Below, in pieces: positions 42,786-52,458 of a stretch of DNA of 64,000 bases; within the stretch, counting starts at the first letter, position 1, and each line of letters starts with the position of its first letter. The notes beneath the pieces are model-generated. The model was not told the origin of the DNA. It ran no database searches and worked only from the letters and a program-made list of their open reading frames with translations. The stretch covers positions 186,001 through 250,000 of the forward strand of contig NZ_BFCH01000036.1 of assembly GCF_003112775.1 (NCBI RefSeq). Reading direction: 5' to 3'. Source of the DNA: Mycobacterium montefiorense (GTDB lineage Bacteria; Actinomycetota; Actinomycetes; Mycobacteriales; Mycobacteriaceae). Both the position numbers and the translations under genes were made by a program.

Positions 42786-44978
42786 TCATCCGTCCGTTAT
42801 GGCACGATCCGCCAGCGCACCCAGCACCGGTGCCAACAGTTGTGCATATTCGGTTGTGACGTGGTTGTCGTCGCGGAAGACCAGGGTGTTACCGACGATC
42901 ATTGGGCAGCGCTCGGCCGTGCAGAACAAGTCGGTGAGATCGGCATAGTGACCGCCGTTTCCGGTGGTGGCCGCGCGCTCCTTGGAGATGCCATCGTCGT
43001 TGACCGCAGCCGACCGGCTCGGCGCGCAGGCGGTGGCGTCGTCCAGATGTCCGGACAGGCAGGTGGGTACCGGGGATTGCGGATCCGGGGCAGGGCCTAG
43101 GACCAGGACCGTCGCGCCGGTACGGCGCAGCTGTGCGACGGTGCGGCCCAGGGTCTCGATCCACGCCGGGTCGTAGGACACGAAGCCGAAGTCGCTGCCG
43201 TAGCGCCGGCTCATGTCCAGCACCACCAGACGCGGGTGTTCGGCCGCCACGCGGGCGATGACCTGGCCGCGCCACTGTTCGCACTCGGTGTACTCGCGGC
43301 CGAGATAGGGGCTGTCGATGGGCAGGTCCTGTACCGGGCAGGTCACTTTGGCCAGCGTCTCCAGCCGCCAGTGTCGCTGCTCGGCAACCTGCTGAAAGGC
43401 CGGGTTCCACATCGCCGCGTGCGAGTCGCCGATCAGGGCGACCGTTGTCGGCGAGCCGGTGTCGCCTGTCGCGCACTCGCTTTGGCCGACGTCGCGCCAG
43501 GAGCGCACGCAGCCGTTGACGAAGACGGCGGCCTTGTCGGCCGGCGCCTGGGCAAGTGGCGGGTCCAGATTCGACGGGACGGCCCGCAGGCCCGCGGCGG
43601 CCGCGATGGCGGCGCGCACCTGTGTGAGGGCCTGCTGGACGGCCGCTTCCCGGGGATCGGTGGCGTTCGGGCCGCCGGGGGTGGCCGTCGGCAGCGCCAT
43701 GATGTTGGCCTTCGCCGCGGCCGGTCCGTGGCCGACCGGCACCGGTATCACCGTCAGCAACAGCACGCATGCGGACGCGGTGGCCGCGCTGGCGATCCCG
43801 GCCACCGCCAGGCTGGCCTTGGCCGACCGGCGCAGGGCCGCGGCGAATCGGCCGGGATTCTCCACCAGGTGGAAGGTGATCACCGCGAGCCCGGCCGAGA
43901 CAGCGGTGGCGGCCAGCCGGGCCGCCAGGCCGGCGGGCTCACCGAGCACCCGCGGCAACAGCAACAACACCGGCCAGTGCCAGAGGTACCAGGAGTAGGA
44001 CACCCGCCCGATCGCGCGCATCGCCGGGCGGCACAGCAGGCGACCGACGCCCAGGCTGCGGGTGGCACAGCCGCCGCCGATCACCAGCGCGGTGCCCAGC
44101 ACGGGCAGCAGCGCCGCGGTGCCGGGGTAAGGCGTGGCGGGCCCCAGCTGTGTGCAGGTCAGCAGGATCAGGGCCAGGCCGCCCCATCCGGCGATCGCCG
44201 CGGGCAGCAGCGGCAGCCGGCGCCACTGCTCGATCGACAGTGCGACCAGACCCCCGACGGCCAGTTCCCAGGCGCGGGTGGGCAGCGAGAAGAATGCCCA
44301 CGGCGGCGAGGCTCGGGTCCACACCACCGCCGCCGTCAACGAGGCCGCGGCGACCAACGCCAGCACCACTGCGTATGGCATGGCCTTGGCCTTGGAATTG
44401 GGCTGGGCTTCGCGGCGCACGCGTCCGACCAGCCACGCGGTGCCGATGATCAACACCGGCCACACCACGTAGAACTGTTCCTCGACACCCAGTGACCAGT
44501 AGTGCTGAAATGGCGACGGCACGTCGGCGTTCAGGTAGTCGGTGCCTTGGCTGGCGAACCGGTAGTTGCCGACGTAGAGCGCGCTGGCGATGCCGTCGAG
44601 GAAGACGTTTCGCGCCTGCAGCGGCGGCAGCACGATGGCCGCTCCGATCGCGGTAACGACGGCGACGGTAGCCGCGGCCGGCAACAGCCGGCGGGCCCGC
44701 GCGCCGTAAAAGCGGCCCAGTGCAACGGTATTGGCGCCGCTGACCTCCCGCCAGAGCAGTCCGGTGATCAGGAATCCGGAGATGACGAAGAAGACGTCCA
44801 CGCCGATGAATCCGCCGGCGGTACCGGGGATGCCCGCGTGGTAGAGCACGACGGCGACGACCGCGACGGCCCGCAGGCCTTCGATGTCCGGTCGGAATCC
44901 GCGTCGCTGTATTTGCCGGGTGGGGCTATCGCCCGCTGGTGAGGGCGGGCTGGCGGGGGTTTCCTGCCGGACTGTCAT
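42786..44978 (-). CDS. OafA-type acyltransferase with C-terminal SGNH domain
   Basis: 730 residues. The N-terminal 400 are an acyltransferase 3 membrane domain (FRPDIEGLRAVAVVAVVLYH, GGFIGVDVFFVISGFLITGL, YWSLGVEEQFYVVWP). The C-terminal SGNH hydrolase-like domain has VALIGDSHAAMW and FRDDNHVTTEY. Two-domain enzymes of this type O-acetylate cell-surface glycans or lipids, the SGNH half acting outside. I set the start at 44978 (MTVRQETPASPPS), since upstream in-frame sequence overlaps the esterase gene. It follows that gene by 20 bp. Confidence 0.9.
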   Translation of the reverse strand: MTVRQETPASPPSPAGDSPTRQIQRRGFRPDIEGLRAVAVVAVVLYHAGIPGTAGGFIGVDVFFVISGFLITGLLWREVSGANTVALGRFYGARARRLLPAAATVAVVTAIGAAIVLPPLQARNVFLDGIASALYVGNYRFASQGTDYLNADVPSPFQHYWSLGVEEQFYVVWPVLIIGTAWLVGRVRREAQPNSKAKAMPYAVVLALVAAASLTAAVVWTRASPPWAFFSLPTRAWELAVGGLVALSIEQWRRLPLLPAAIAGWGGLALILLTCTQLGPATPYPGTAALLPVLGTALVIGGGCATRSLGVGRLLCRPAMRAIGRVSYSWYLWHWPVLLLLPRVLGEPAGLAARLAATAVSAGLAVITFHLVENPGRFAAALRRSAKASLAVAGIASAATASACVLLLTVIPVPVGHGPAAAKANIMALPTATPGGPNATDPREAAVQQALTQVRAAIAAAAGLRAVPSNLDPPLAQAPADKAAVFVNGCVRSWRDVGQSECATGDTGSPTTVALIGDSHAAMWNPAFQQVAEQRHWRLETLAKVTCPVQDLPIDSPYLGREYTECEQWRGQVIARVAAEHPRLVVLDMSRRYGSDFGFVSYDPAWIETLGRTVAQLRRTGATVLVLGPAPDPQSPVPTCLSGHLDDATACAPSRSAAVNDDGISKERAATTGNGGHYADLTDLFCTAERCPMIVGNTLVFRDDNHVTTEYAQLLAPVLGALADRAITDG

Positions 44979-44998
44979 ACCTTTTTCGGGTGCCCCCG

Positions 44999-45883
44999 CT
45001 ACGTCGCGAGCCAGGAGATTTCGCCGGGTAACTGCAGGCGCCACCAGGTGATGTCGTGGCCGCCGACCGTGAAGCTGACAGCCGGCGGAGTTTGCAGTTG
45101 GCCGACGAATTGGCGGGTGGCGGGATAGAAGCGGTCGAAGGTGCCGCAGTCCACCCGCAGCGGGATCTGTGACAACGCCGGCAGGCCCATCACACTGTTC
45201 GCCATCCAGTCGTCGTTGCTGTCGAACGCCCCGGGCGCGCAATCGGCGTAGGACGAGTACAGCGCCGGGCTGATCGCGCAGATTCCCGCGGTCCGCGACG
45301 GCCCCAGCTTGGCGCCCAGACGCAGCGCCCCGTAGCCGCCCATCGACCAGCCCATGAAGCCGACCCGGGACGTATCGAGGCCCATCGAACCCAGCATCGG
45401 CAGCAGCTCGTCGAGGACCATCGCACCCGAGTCGCTGCCGTCGGCCCGTTTGTGCCAGTAGGAATCGGAACCGCCGTCGACTCCCACCACGGCGAACGGC
45501 GGCTTGCCCTCCTTGACCAACCGGGCAAGCGCGTCAGGCACACCGCAGTCGAGCATCATGTTCGCGTCGCCGTCCTTGCCGTGCAACGCGATCACCGGGC
45601 GCAGCAGGCCGCTCTGCGGAGTCTGCCCGGGCGGCAACGCGATCACCCAATTGGTCTTGACGCCGCCGCGCGCCTTTGAGATGAACGAGCCGGTGAGTTT
45701 GGTGGGCAGGTTGCTACTCGCAGTGGAGGGCTCGAACGGGGAGGGTGACATCGGCTGGGGCGCCGCCTGTGGTTCCAGCGGGTCCAGCCAGGCGCTCAAA
45801 GCCCACGCGCCCGCGGCCGCAACGCTGGCACTGGCGCCCATTCGCAGCACCGCGCGGCGGTTCAGATCAGGCACGAGCGTCAT
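44999..45883 (-). CDS. Exported alpha/beta-hydrolase esterase (Rv0519c-like)
   Basis: A FGH/esterase D-type hydrolase. The nucleophile elbow is GFMGWSMGGYGALRLG; LHGKDGDAN is the oxyanion region; GGHDITWW supplies the catalytic His. A Tat-like leader (NRRAVLRMGASASVAAAGAW) begins near residue 7 if the ATG at 45883 is used; the frame is also open to a GTG at 45919. Likely exported, similar in style to the mycolyltransferase/antigen 85 fold family but without its signature. First gene of the minus-strand set with the acyltransferase. Confidence 0.85.
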   Translation of the reverse strand: MTLVPDLNRRAVLRMGASASVAAAGAWALSAWLDPLEPQAAPQPMSPSPFEPSTASSNLPTKLTGSFISKARGGVKTNWVIALPPGQTPQSGLLRPVIALHGKDGDANMMLDCGVPDALARLVKEGKPPFAVVGVDGGSDSYWHKRADGSDSGAMVLDELLPMLGSMGLDTSRVGFMGWSMGGYGALRLGAKLGPSRTAGICAISPALYSSYADCAPGAFDSNDDWMANSVMGLPALSQIPLRVDCGTFDRFYPATRQFVGQLQTPPAVSFTVGGHDITWWRLQLPGEISWLAT

Positions 45884-46108
45884 AATGCCGGGCCCGCTGG
45901 GTTTTTCCGACCCTGCCACGCCGTTTGGAAGGGCATTGTGATGCGGCAGTCATCGACCAGTGACGTGCGACACCACCCGGCCCGTCCGGCCCAATTGAAT
46001 CTGGCAGGTTACAACCCTCGCGTGCCGCGGCCGGCTTGGGGACGCTGGAACTTTCGTGCCGGCTTTGCACCGCCGGCCTAATGCTGATCAAGAGCGGAAG
46101 AGGATTGA

Positions 46109-47254
46109 ATGAGCCTGGCATTTCACTGGTTTTTGCCGACGTACGGGGATTCGCGCAACCTAGTCGCCGGCGGGCACGGCACGTCGATGCACGGCGACCG
46201 AACCGCGACTTTGCGCTATTTGCACCAGATTTGTGCCGCCGCCGAAGACAACGGCTTTGAAGCGGTGCTGACACCGACCGGATTGTGGTGTGAGGACGCC
46301 TGGTTGACGACGGCGATGCTGATCGAACGCACCGAGACGCTGAAGTTCCTGGTGGCATTCCGCCCGGGTCTGCTCAGTCCCACGCTGGCCGCACAGATGG
46401 CCGGCACGTTTCAGCGGCACTCGGATGGCCGGCTGCTGCTCAATGTCGTCACCGGCGGCGAAGCGCACGAGCAGCGGGCCTACGGGGACTACCTGGACAA
46501 GCAAGCGCGCTACACGCGTACCGCCGAATTCTTGAATGTGGTGCGTCAACTGTGGACTTCGACAGAACCGGTGACGTTCGCCGGCGAGCACCTTGCGATC
46601 GAGGGCGCGCAGCTCAACAACCGGCCCGACCCGGTGCCCGCGGTGTTCTTCGGCGGATCGTCGGGATCGGCGGGCCCCGTTGCCGCCAAATACGCCGACG
46701 TCTACCTCACCTGGGGCGAACCGCTGGCGGCCGTCGGCGAGAAATTGGACTGGGTGCGCGGGCTGGCCGCCGATGCCGGCCGGACATTGCAATTCGGTTT
46801 ACGGATCCACGTGATCAGCCGCCCCACCGCCGAGCAAGCGTGGGCTGAAGCCGACCGGCTGCTGTCGGCGATCGATCCTGCAGATATCGAGCGAATGCAG
46901 GCCAGCCTGGCACGCAGCGAATCCGAGGGCCAGCGCCGGATGCTGAAGTTGCACGGCGGCAACAACAATCGGCTGCTGATCGCGCCCAACCTGTGGGCAG
47001 GTGTCGGCCTGGTGCGCGGCGGTGCGGGCACCGCGCTGGTCGGGTCGCATGAAGAGGTCGCCGAGCGGCTGCTCGAATACGCCGACCTCGGCATCGACCA
47101 CTTCATCCTGTCGGGCTACCCGCACCTCGAAGAGGCCTACTGGTTCGGCGAGGGCGTGCTGCCATTGCTGGAGCGCCGGGGCGTGTGGAAACACCCCAAC
47201 CGCAAGACCCAACCGGCCTCCGCGACGCCGTTCGCCGTGGCCTCGGCGCAATAG
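46109..47254 (+). CDS. ssuD: FMNH2-dependent alkanesulfonate monooxygenase
   Basis: 381 residues of the bacterial luciferase-like family, strongly SsuD-like: MSLAFHWFLPTYGDSRNLV, GFEAVLTPTGLWCEDAW, GRLLLNVVTGGEAHEQRAYG, AVFFGGSSGSAGPVAAKYAD and FILSGYPHLEEAYWFGE. It cleaves C1-type alkanesulfonates to aldehyde and sulfite using reduced flavin from a separate reductase, giving sulfur under starvation. No SsuE is adjacent. Followed after 2 bp by a transporter, so they likely form an operon. I do not recall this gene at this position in M. tuberculosis. Confidence 0.9.
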   Translation: MSLAFHWFLPTYGDSRNLVAGGHGTSMHGDRTATLRYLHQICAAAEDNGFEAVLTPTGLWCEDAWLTTAMLIERTETLKFLVAFRPGLLSPTLAAQMAGTFQRHSDGRLLLNVVTGGEAHEQRAYGDYLDKQARYTRTAEFLNVVRQLWTSTEPVTFAGEHLAIEGAQLNNRPDPVPAVFFGGSSGSAGPVAAKYADVYLTWGEPLAAVGEKLDWVRGLAADAGRTLQFGLRIHVISRPTAEQAWAEADRLLSAIDPADIERMQASLARSESEGQRRMLKLHGGNNNRLLIAPNLWAGVGLVRGGAGTALVGSHEEVAERLLEYADLGIDHFILSGYPHLEEAYWFGEGVLPLLERRGVWKHPNRKTQPASATPFAVASAQ

Positions 47255-47256
47255 CG

Positions 47257-48597
47257 GTGGTGACGACGCTGCCCGCCGCGTCGATAGCGGTGCCGGACAT
47301 TCCCGGCGAATCCGACGCCGACCGCCGCCGGCGGCTGCGGACCGTCGTCGCCGCGAGCCTGCTCGGCACCACGGTGGAGTGGTACGACTTCTTCCTCTAC
47401 GCGACCGCGGCCGGACTGGTTTTCAGCCAGGTGTTCTTCCCGAACGCGAGCTCCCTGGTGGGCACGCTGCTGGCATTCGCGACCTTCGCCGTCGGGTTTG
47501 TGATGCGGCCCATCGGCGGTCTGGTGTTCGGCCACATCGGAGATCGCATCGGACGCAAGCGCAGCTTGGCGTTGACGATGCTGATCACGGGCGTCGCGAC
47601 CGCGCTGATCGGGGCGCTGCCGACCGCGGCTCAGATCGGGGCGTGGGCGCCGGTGCTGCTGCTGGTGTTGCGCGTGCTGCAGGGTTTTGCGCTCGGCGGC
47701 GAATGGGGCGGCGCGGTGCTGCTGGCCGTCGAACACAGCCCCGGCGACCGGCGCGGCCGCTACGGGGCCATCCCGCAGATCGGCTTGGCGCTGGGACTGG
47801 CGCTGGGCACCGGCGTCTTCGCGTTCCTACAGGTTGTGTTGGGCCCCACGCGATTTCTCGCGTACGGCTGGCGCATCGGCTTCCTGCTGAGTGTGGTGCT
47901 GGTGGTGATCGGCGTCGTGGTGCGGCTTCGGGTCGAAGAAACCCCGGCGTTCCGGCAGCTACGCGACCTCGAGGCATCGTCCACCGTGCCGATCCGGGAA
48001 GTCCTGCGCGAACCTCGGTCCCGGCGAAACACGTTGCTGGGACTGCTGTCTCGTTGGGCCGAAGGCTCGGCCTTCAACACCTGGGGCGTGTTCGCGATCA
48101 GCTATGCCACCGGCGCGTTGGGCTTAAACAGGGTGTCGGTGCTGATAGTGGTGACCATCGCCGCGCTGTTGATGGCGGTGCTGCTGCCCGTTTCCGGAGC
48201 GTTGACCGATCGGTACGGCGCGCGCCGGGTGTACCTGATCGGCGTGGCGCTCTACGGGCTGGCGGCCTTTCCGGCGTTCGCCTTGTTCGGTACCAGGAAC
48301 CTGATCTGGTTCGGGTTGGCGATGATCCTGGTGTTCGGTGTCGTGCACGCGTTGTTCTACGGCGCGCAAGGCACGCTGTACTCGTCGCTGTATCCGACCG
48401 GCACGCGCTACACCGGTTTGTCGTTCGTCTACCAGTTCTCGGGCGTGTACGCATCCGGGGTGACGCCGATGATCCTCACCGCGCTGATTGCCGCCGTCGG
48501 TGGCGCGCCCTGGCTGGCGTGCGGGTATCTGGTTGCGACCGCGGCGATTAGCGTGTTCGCCACGGCGCTGATCCGCGACCAAGACCTGTACCTGTGA
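47257..48597 (+). CDS. MFS transporter, metabolite:H+ symporter (MHS) type
   Basis: 446 residues with about 12 hydrophobic helices. MHS signatures are ASLLGTTVEWYDFFLYATAA, GHIGDRIGRKRSL (loop 2-3 motif) and LRVEETPAF after helix 6. The start is placed at the GTG at 47257, just past the ssuD stop; the frame is open to 47185 inside ssuD. Coupling to ssuD suggests uptake of a sulfonate or related acid, which is inference. Confidence 0.87.
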   Translation: MVTTLPAASIAVPDIPGESDADRRRRLRTVVAASLLGTTVEWYDFFLYATAAGLVFSQVFFPNASSLVGTLLAFATFAVGFVMRPIGGLVFGHIGDRIGRKRSLALTMLITGVATALIGALPTAAQIGAWAPVLLLVLRVLQGFALGGEWGGAVLLAVEHSPGDRRGRYGAIPQIGLALGLALGTGVFAFLQVVLGPTRFLAYGWRIGFLLSVVLVVIGVVVRLRVEETPAFRQLRDLEASSTVPIREVLREPRSRRNTLLGLLSRWAEGSAFNTWGVFAISYATGALGLNRVSVLIVVTIAALLMAVLLPVSGALTDRYGARRVYLIGVALYGLAAFPAFALFGTRNLIWFGLAMILVFGVVHALFYGAQGTLYSSLYPTGTRYTGLSFVYQFSGVYASGVTPMILTALIAAVGGAPWLACGYLVATAAISVFATALIRDQDLYL

Positions 48598-48641
48598 TCG
48601 GTGGTTGCCGTCGACGGTGAAGCCCGCTAGCATTCCCCCGG

Positions 48642-50024
48642 ATGCGGCCGTCTGCGGGTAACGAATTCGATGAGCCCGAAGATGGTACCAATACTCAACT
48701 ACGCCAAGGGCTTTCGCTGCGACAGCTGAGTATGATCTCGCTCGGCGGCGTGATCGGCGCCGGATTGTTCGTCGGCTCGGGCGTGGTGATCTGCAATACC
48801 GGGCCCGCCGCATTCCTGACGTATGCGCTTTGCGGAGTGCTGGTTGTGCTGGTGATGCGGATGCTGGGCGAGATGGCGGCTGCCAACCCGTCAACTGGAT
48901 CGTTCGCCGATTACGCGGCCAAGGCGCTGGGCGGGTGGGCCGGGTTTTCGGTGGGCTGGCTGTATTGGTACTTCTGGGTGATCGTCGTCGGATTCGAGGC
49001 GGTCGCCGGCGGCAAAGTCCTCAACTACTGGTTCCATGCCCCGCTATGGGTGCTGTCGCTGTGCCTGATGGTGCTGATGACCGCGACGAACCTGTTCTCG
49101 GTGGCATCGTTCGGCGAATTCGAATTCTGGTTCGCCGGAATCAAAGTCGCTACGATCGTGATCTTTCTGGGGATCGGCGCGGTGTTCGTGCTCGGCCTGT
49201 GGCCGGGTCACCACGTCGGCTTGGAGAACCTGACCGCGCACGGTGGGTTCTTCCCGAAAGGCGTCGGCGCGGTGTTCGCCGCGATCGTGGTGGTGATCTT
49301 CTCGATGGTGGGCGCCGAAATCGTCACGATCGCCGCCGCCGAAAGTCGCGACCCCGCACTTGCGGTCCAGCGGGCGACGAGATCGGTTGTCGCGCGCATC
49401 GCAGTCTTCTTCGTGGGTTCGATCTTTTTGGTCGTCGTCATCCTGCCGTGGAATTCGGTGGAGCTCGAAGCATCGCCCTATGTCGCGGTGTTCAAGCAGA
49501 TGGGCCTGGCCGGCGCGGATCAGGTGATGAACGCGGTGGTGCTCACCGCGGTGCTGTCCTGCCTGAACTCCGGGCTCTACACGGCGTCGCGCATGCTGTT
49601 CGTGCTCGCCGCCCGCAACGAATCGCCGATGCGACTGGTCCAACTCAGCCGGCGCGGCGTCCCGCACTTCGCCATCTTGTTCTCGTCGGCGATCGGTTTC
49701 GGGTGTGTCATCGTGTCGTGGCTGGCGCCGCACACGGTATTTCTTTTCCTGCTCAACTCGTCGGGCGCGATCATCCTGTTCGTCTACTGGCTGATCGCGC
49801 TCTCGCAGATCGTGCTGCGCCGCCGGACACCCGCGGAGAAACTGCGGGTGAAGATGTGGTTCTTCCCGGTGCTGTCGATCCTCACGCTGGCCGGGATCAC
49901 CGCCGTGCTGGTGCAGATGGCGTTCGACGGCTCTGCCCGCAGTCAGCTCTTGCTCAGCCTGCTGTCATGGGCGGTGGTGCTGGCGATCTACGCCGTCGCG
50001 CGTGCCCGGGGCCGGGTCGGTTAG
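48642..50024 (+). CDS. gabP: Amino acid permease, GABA permease-like
   Basis: 460 residues with 12 hydrophobic helices of the APC superfamily: MISLGGVIGAGLFVGSGVVI, GEMAAANPSTGSFADYA, GEFEFWFAGIKVATIV and SRRGVPHFAILFSS. It corresponds to Rv0522 gabP. Its TAG overlaps the TAA of the convergent deazaflavin-type gene by 4 bp. Substrate specificity is by family name only. Confidence 0.88.
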   Translation: MRPSAGNEFDEPEDGTNTQLRQGLSLRQLSMISLGGVIGAGLFVGSGVVICNTGPAAFLTYALCGVLVVLVMRMLGEMAAANPSTGSFADYAAKALGGWAGFSVGWLYWYFWVIVVGFEAVAGGKVLNYWFHAPLWVLSLCLMVLMTATNLFSVASFGEFEFWFAGIKVATIVIFLGIGAVFVLGLWPGHHVGLENLTAHGGFFPKGVGAVFAAIVVVIFSMVGAEIVTIAAAESRDPALAVQRATRSVVARIAVFFVGSIFLVVVILPWNSVELEASPYVAVFKQMGLAGADQVMNAVVLTAVLSCLNSGLYTASRMLFVLAARNESPMRLVQLSRRGVPHFAILFSSAIGFGCVIVSWLAPHTVFLFLLNSSGAIILFVYWLIALSQIVLRRRTPAEKLRVKMWFFPVLSILTLAGITAVLVQMAFDGSARSQLLLSLLSWAVVLAIYAVARARGRVG

Positions 50025-50416
50025 GACGTCTTGGTGAACAGCACGGCCTGCTCGAACGGCAGCCGGCCGAAAACCCGCCGCGTCCCGCTCTTGACGTGCT
50101 CGGCCGCCTCGTCCCTGGTGACGACCTGAGCGTCGGCGATGCCGAACGTTTTGCCGTGGCGGCGCATCTGCCCGCCGCCGGCCGCGTCGAGATTCTTCAA
50201 CCAGTCGCGATCGGGGCCGTAGGTCAGCAGCACCGCGATGCCGGGTTTGCCGTTGACGGTGGCGCTGAACGCGCTGACCGGCGTGCGATAGGACTTTCCG
50301 GAGCGCCGTCCGACGTGCTCGATGATGGCGAATGATGGGGCCCAGCCGGCCCACATCCGTTGAATCGGGTTGGTGACATGCCGGTTGAAGCGGGCCAGGC
50401 GCTGGGGAAGTTGCAT
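50021..50416 (-). CDS. Deazaflavin-dependent nitroreductase-family protein (Rv0523c-like)
   Basis: 131 residues with the DUF385 layout: HVGRRSGKSYRTPVSAF (the F420-phosphate-binding loop pattern) and IAVLLTYGPDRDWLKNLDAAG. The start at 50416 (MQLPQRLARFNRH) gives the same length as the homologue. It probably uses F420 or heme-like ligands, as known for the family. Divergent from hemL with 100 bp between starts. Confidence 0.85.
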   Translation of the reverse strand: MQLPQRLARFNRHVTNPIQRMWAGWAPSFAIIEHVGRRSGKSYRTPVSAFSATVNGKPGIAVLLTYGPDRDWLKNLDAAGGGQMRRHGKTFGIADAQVVTRDEAAEHVKSGTRRVFGRLPFEQAVLFTKTS

Positions 50417-50516
50417 AACCACCATCCAACTCGCGGTGCCCGAACCCCTCAACCCCGTAGCGGGACTCTTACACCCTGTAGTTGATCGGGCCGCGGAGGC
50501 TGGAACACTGGTCGGC

Positions 50517-51848
50517 ATGGGCAGCACTGAGCAGACGACCACGTCTGTGGGCACCTCGGCGAGTTTGTTCGACGCCGCGTGCGCGGTGATCCCCGGCGGG
50601 GTGAACTCACCGGTACGCGCCTTCACCGCGGTGGGTGGCACGCCGCGCTTCATCACCGAGGCGCACGGCTGCTGGCTCACCGACGCCGACGGCAACCGCT
50701 ACGTCGACCTGGTCTGCTCGTGGGGCCCGATGATTCTCGGCCACGCGCACCCGGCCGTGGTCGACGCGGTCGCCAAGGCCGCGGCCTCGGGGCTGTCGTT
50801 CGGGGCGCCGACTCCCGCGGAGACCGAGCTCGCCACCGAGATCATCGGCCGGGTGCCGGCGGTCCAGCGGCTGCGGCTGGTGAACTCGGGCACCGAGGCC
50901 ACCATGAGCGCGGTGCGGCTGGCCCGCGGTTTCACCGGGCGTGCCAAGATCATCAAGTTCTCCGGCTGCTACCACGGCCACGCGGACGCGTTGCTCGCCG
51001 ACGCGGGCTCCGGGGTGGCGACGCTGGGCCTGCCGTCTTCGCCCGGGGTCACCGGGGCCGCTGCGGCAGACACAATCGTGTTGCCCTACAACGACATTGA
51101 CGCGGTGCGCGACACATTCGCCCGGTTCGGAGACCAGATCGCCGCGGTGATCACCGAGGCCAGCCCGGGCAACATGGGCGTCGTGCCACCGGGCGCCGGC
51201 TACAACGCCGCGCTGCGCGCGATCACCGCCGAGCACGGCGCGCTGCTGATCATCGACGAGGTGATGACGGGCTTCCGGGTCAGCCGAAGCGGTTGGTACG
51301 GAATCGATCCGGTCGCCGCCGACCTGTTCACCTTCGGAAAGGTGATGAGCGGCGGGCTGCCGGCCGCCGCGTTCGGCGGGCGGGCCGAGGTGATGGAGCG
51401 CCTCGCGCCGCTGGGGCCGGTGTATCAGGCCGGCACCTTGTCGGGTAACCCGGTCGCGATGGCCGCCGGGCTGGCCAGCCTGCGTGCCGCGGACGACGCC
51501 GTCTACGCCGCGCTGGACGCCAATGCCGACCGCCTGGCCGGACTGTTCGCCGAGGCCCTCACCAATGCTGGTGTGCCACATCAGATTCCGCGAGCCGGCA
51601 ATATGCTCAGCGTGTTCTTCGCGGACACGCCGGTCACCGATTTCGCGTCCGCACGCAACAGCCAGACCTGGCGCTATCCGCCGTTCTTCCACGCCCTGTT
51701 GGACGCGGGCGTGTATCCGCCGTGCAGCGCCTTCGAGGCGTGGTTCGTCTCGGCGGCACTCGACGACACCGCGTTCGAGCGAATCGCGGCCGCGTTGCCC
51801 GGCGCTGCGCGTGCGGCCGCGAGCGCGACCCGGGAGGGGAAGTCCTGA
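50517..51848 (+). CDS. hemL: Glutamate-1-semialdehyde 2,1-aminomutase
   Basis: PLP enzyme converting glutamate-1-semialdehyde to 5-aminolevulinate, downstream of hemA in the pathway. PLP Lys275 is in FTFGKVMSGGLPAAAFGG; IIDEVMTGFR and VNSGTEATMSAVRLAR are typical. The ATG at 50517 gives 443 residues. Its TGA shares one base with the next start (TGATG). Confidence 0.95.
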   Translation: MGSTEQTTTSVGTSASLFDAACAVIPGGVNSPVRAFTAVGGTPRFITEAHGCWLTDADGNRYVDLVCSWGPMILGHAHPAVVDAVAKAAASGLSFGAPTPAETELATEIIGRVPAVQRLRLVNSGTEATMSAVRLARGFTGRAKIIKFSGCYHGHADALLADAGSGVATLGLPSSPGVTGAAAADTIVLPYNDIDAVRDTFARFGDQIAAVITEASPGNMGVVPPGAGYNAALRAITAEHGALLIIDEVMTGFRVSRSGWYGIDPVAADLFTFGKVMSGGLPAAAFGGRAEVMERLAPLGPVYQAGTLSGNPVAMAAGLASLRAADDAVYAALDANADRLAGLFAEALTNAGVPHQIPRAGNMLSVFFADTPVTDFASARNSQTWRYPPFFHALLDAGVYPPCSAFEAWFVSAALDDTAFERIAAALPGAARAAASATREGKS

Positions 51849-52456
51849 TGGCCGAGCAAACCCGAGTGCATGTGATGCGGCACGGCGAGGTGCACAACCC
51901 CGACGGCATCCTGTACGGCCGGCTGCCGGGATTTCACTTGTCGGACAAGGGGAGAGCGCAGGCTGCCGCCGTCGCCGACGCGCTGGCCGGCCGCGACATC
52001 GTCGCGGTGATCGCCTCCCCGCTGCAGCGGGCCCAGGAGACCGCCGCGCCCATCGCGACGAAGCACGACCTGGTCATCGACACCGACCCCGATCTGATCG
52101 AATCGGCCAACTTTTTTCAGGGCAAGCGCATGAGCCCGGGCGACGGCGCCTGGCAGAACCCGCGCTTCTGGTGGCAGCTGCGCAACCCGTTCACGCCGTC
52201 GTGGGGTGAGCCCTATCGCGAGATCGCGGACCGGATGTCCACCGCGGTCGACAAAGCGCGGGCCCGCGGCGCGGGCCATGAGGTGCTGTGCGTCAGCCAC
52301 CAGCTGCCGGTCTGGACGCTGCGGCTGCACCTGACCGGCAAGCGGCTGTGGCACGACCCGCGGCGCCGCGAGTGCGGTCTGGCCTCGCTCACCACCCTGG
52401 TCTACGACGGCGACCGGCTGGTCGACGTCGAATACTCCCAACCGGCGGGCGCTTGA
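51848..52456 (+). CDS. Histidine phosphatase-family protein (Rv0525-like)
   Basis: 202 residues with the catalytic RHG near the N-terminus (VHVMRHGEVHNP) and the second His in VLCVSHQLPVWTL; ASPLQRAQETAAP is the family block. Coupled to hemL. The substrate is unknown; it is not a glycolytic mutase, as it lacks the dPGM dimer sequences present in gpmA. Confidence 0.87.
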   Translation: MAEQTRVHVMRHGEVHNPDGILYGRLPGFHLSDKGRAQAAAVADALAGRDIVAVIASPLQRAQETAAPIATKHDLVIDTDPDLIESANFFQGKRMSPGDGAWQNPRFWWQLRNPFTPSWGEPYREIADRMSTAVDKARARGAGHEVLCVSHQLPVWTLRLHLTGKRLWHDPRRRECGLASLTTLVYDGDRLVDVEYSQPAGA

Positions 52457-52458
52457 GC

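Noticed and set aside
43236..44495. 419-codon plus-strand open frame opposite the OafA-like gene
   Set aside because: Gly/Arg-rich antisense shadow; the minus strand encodes a clear acyltransferase-SGNH protein.
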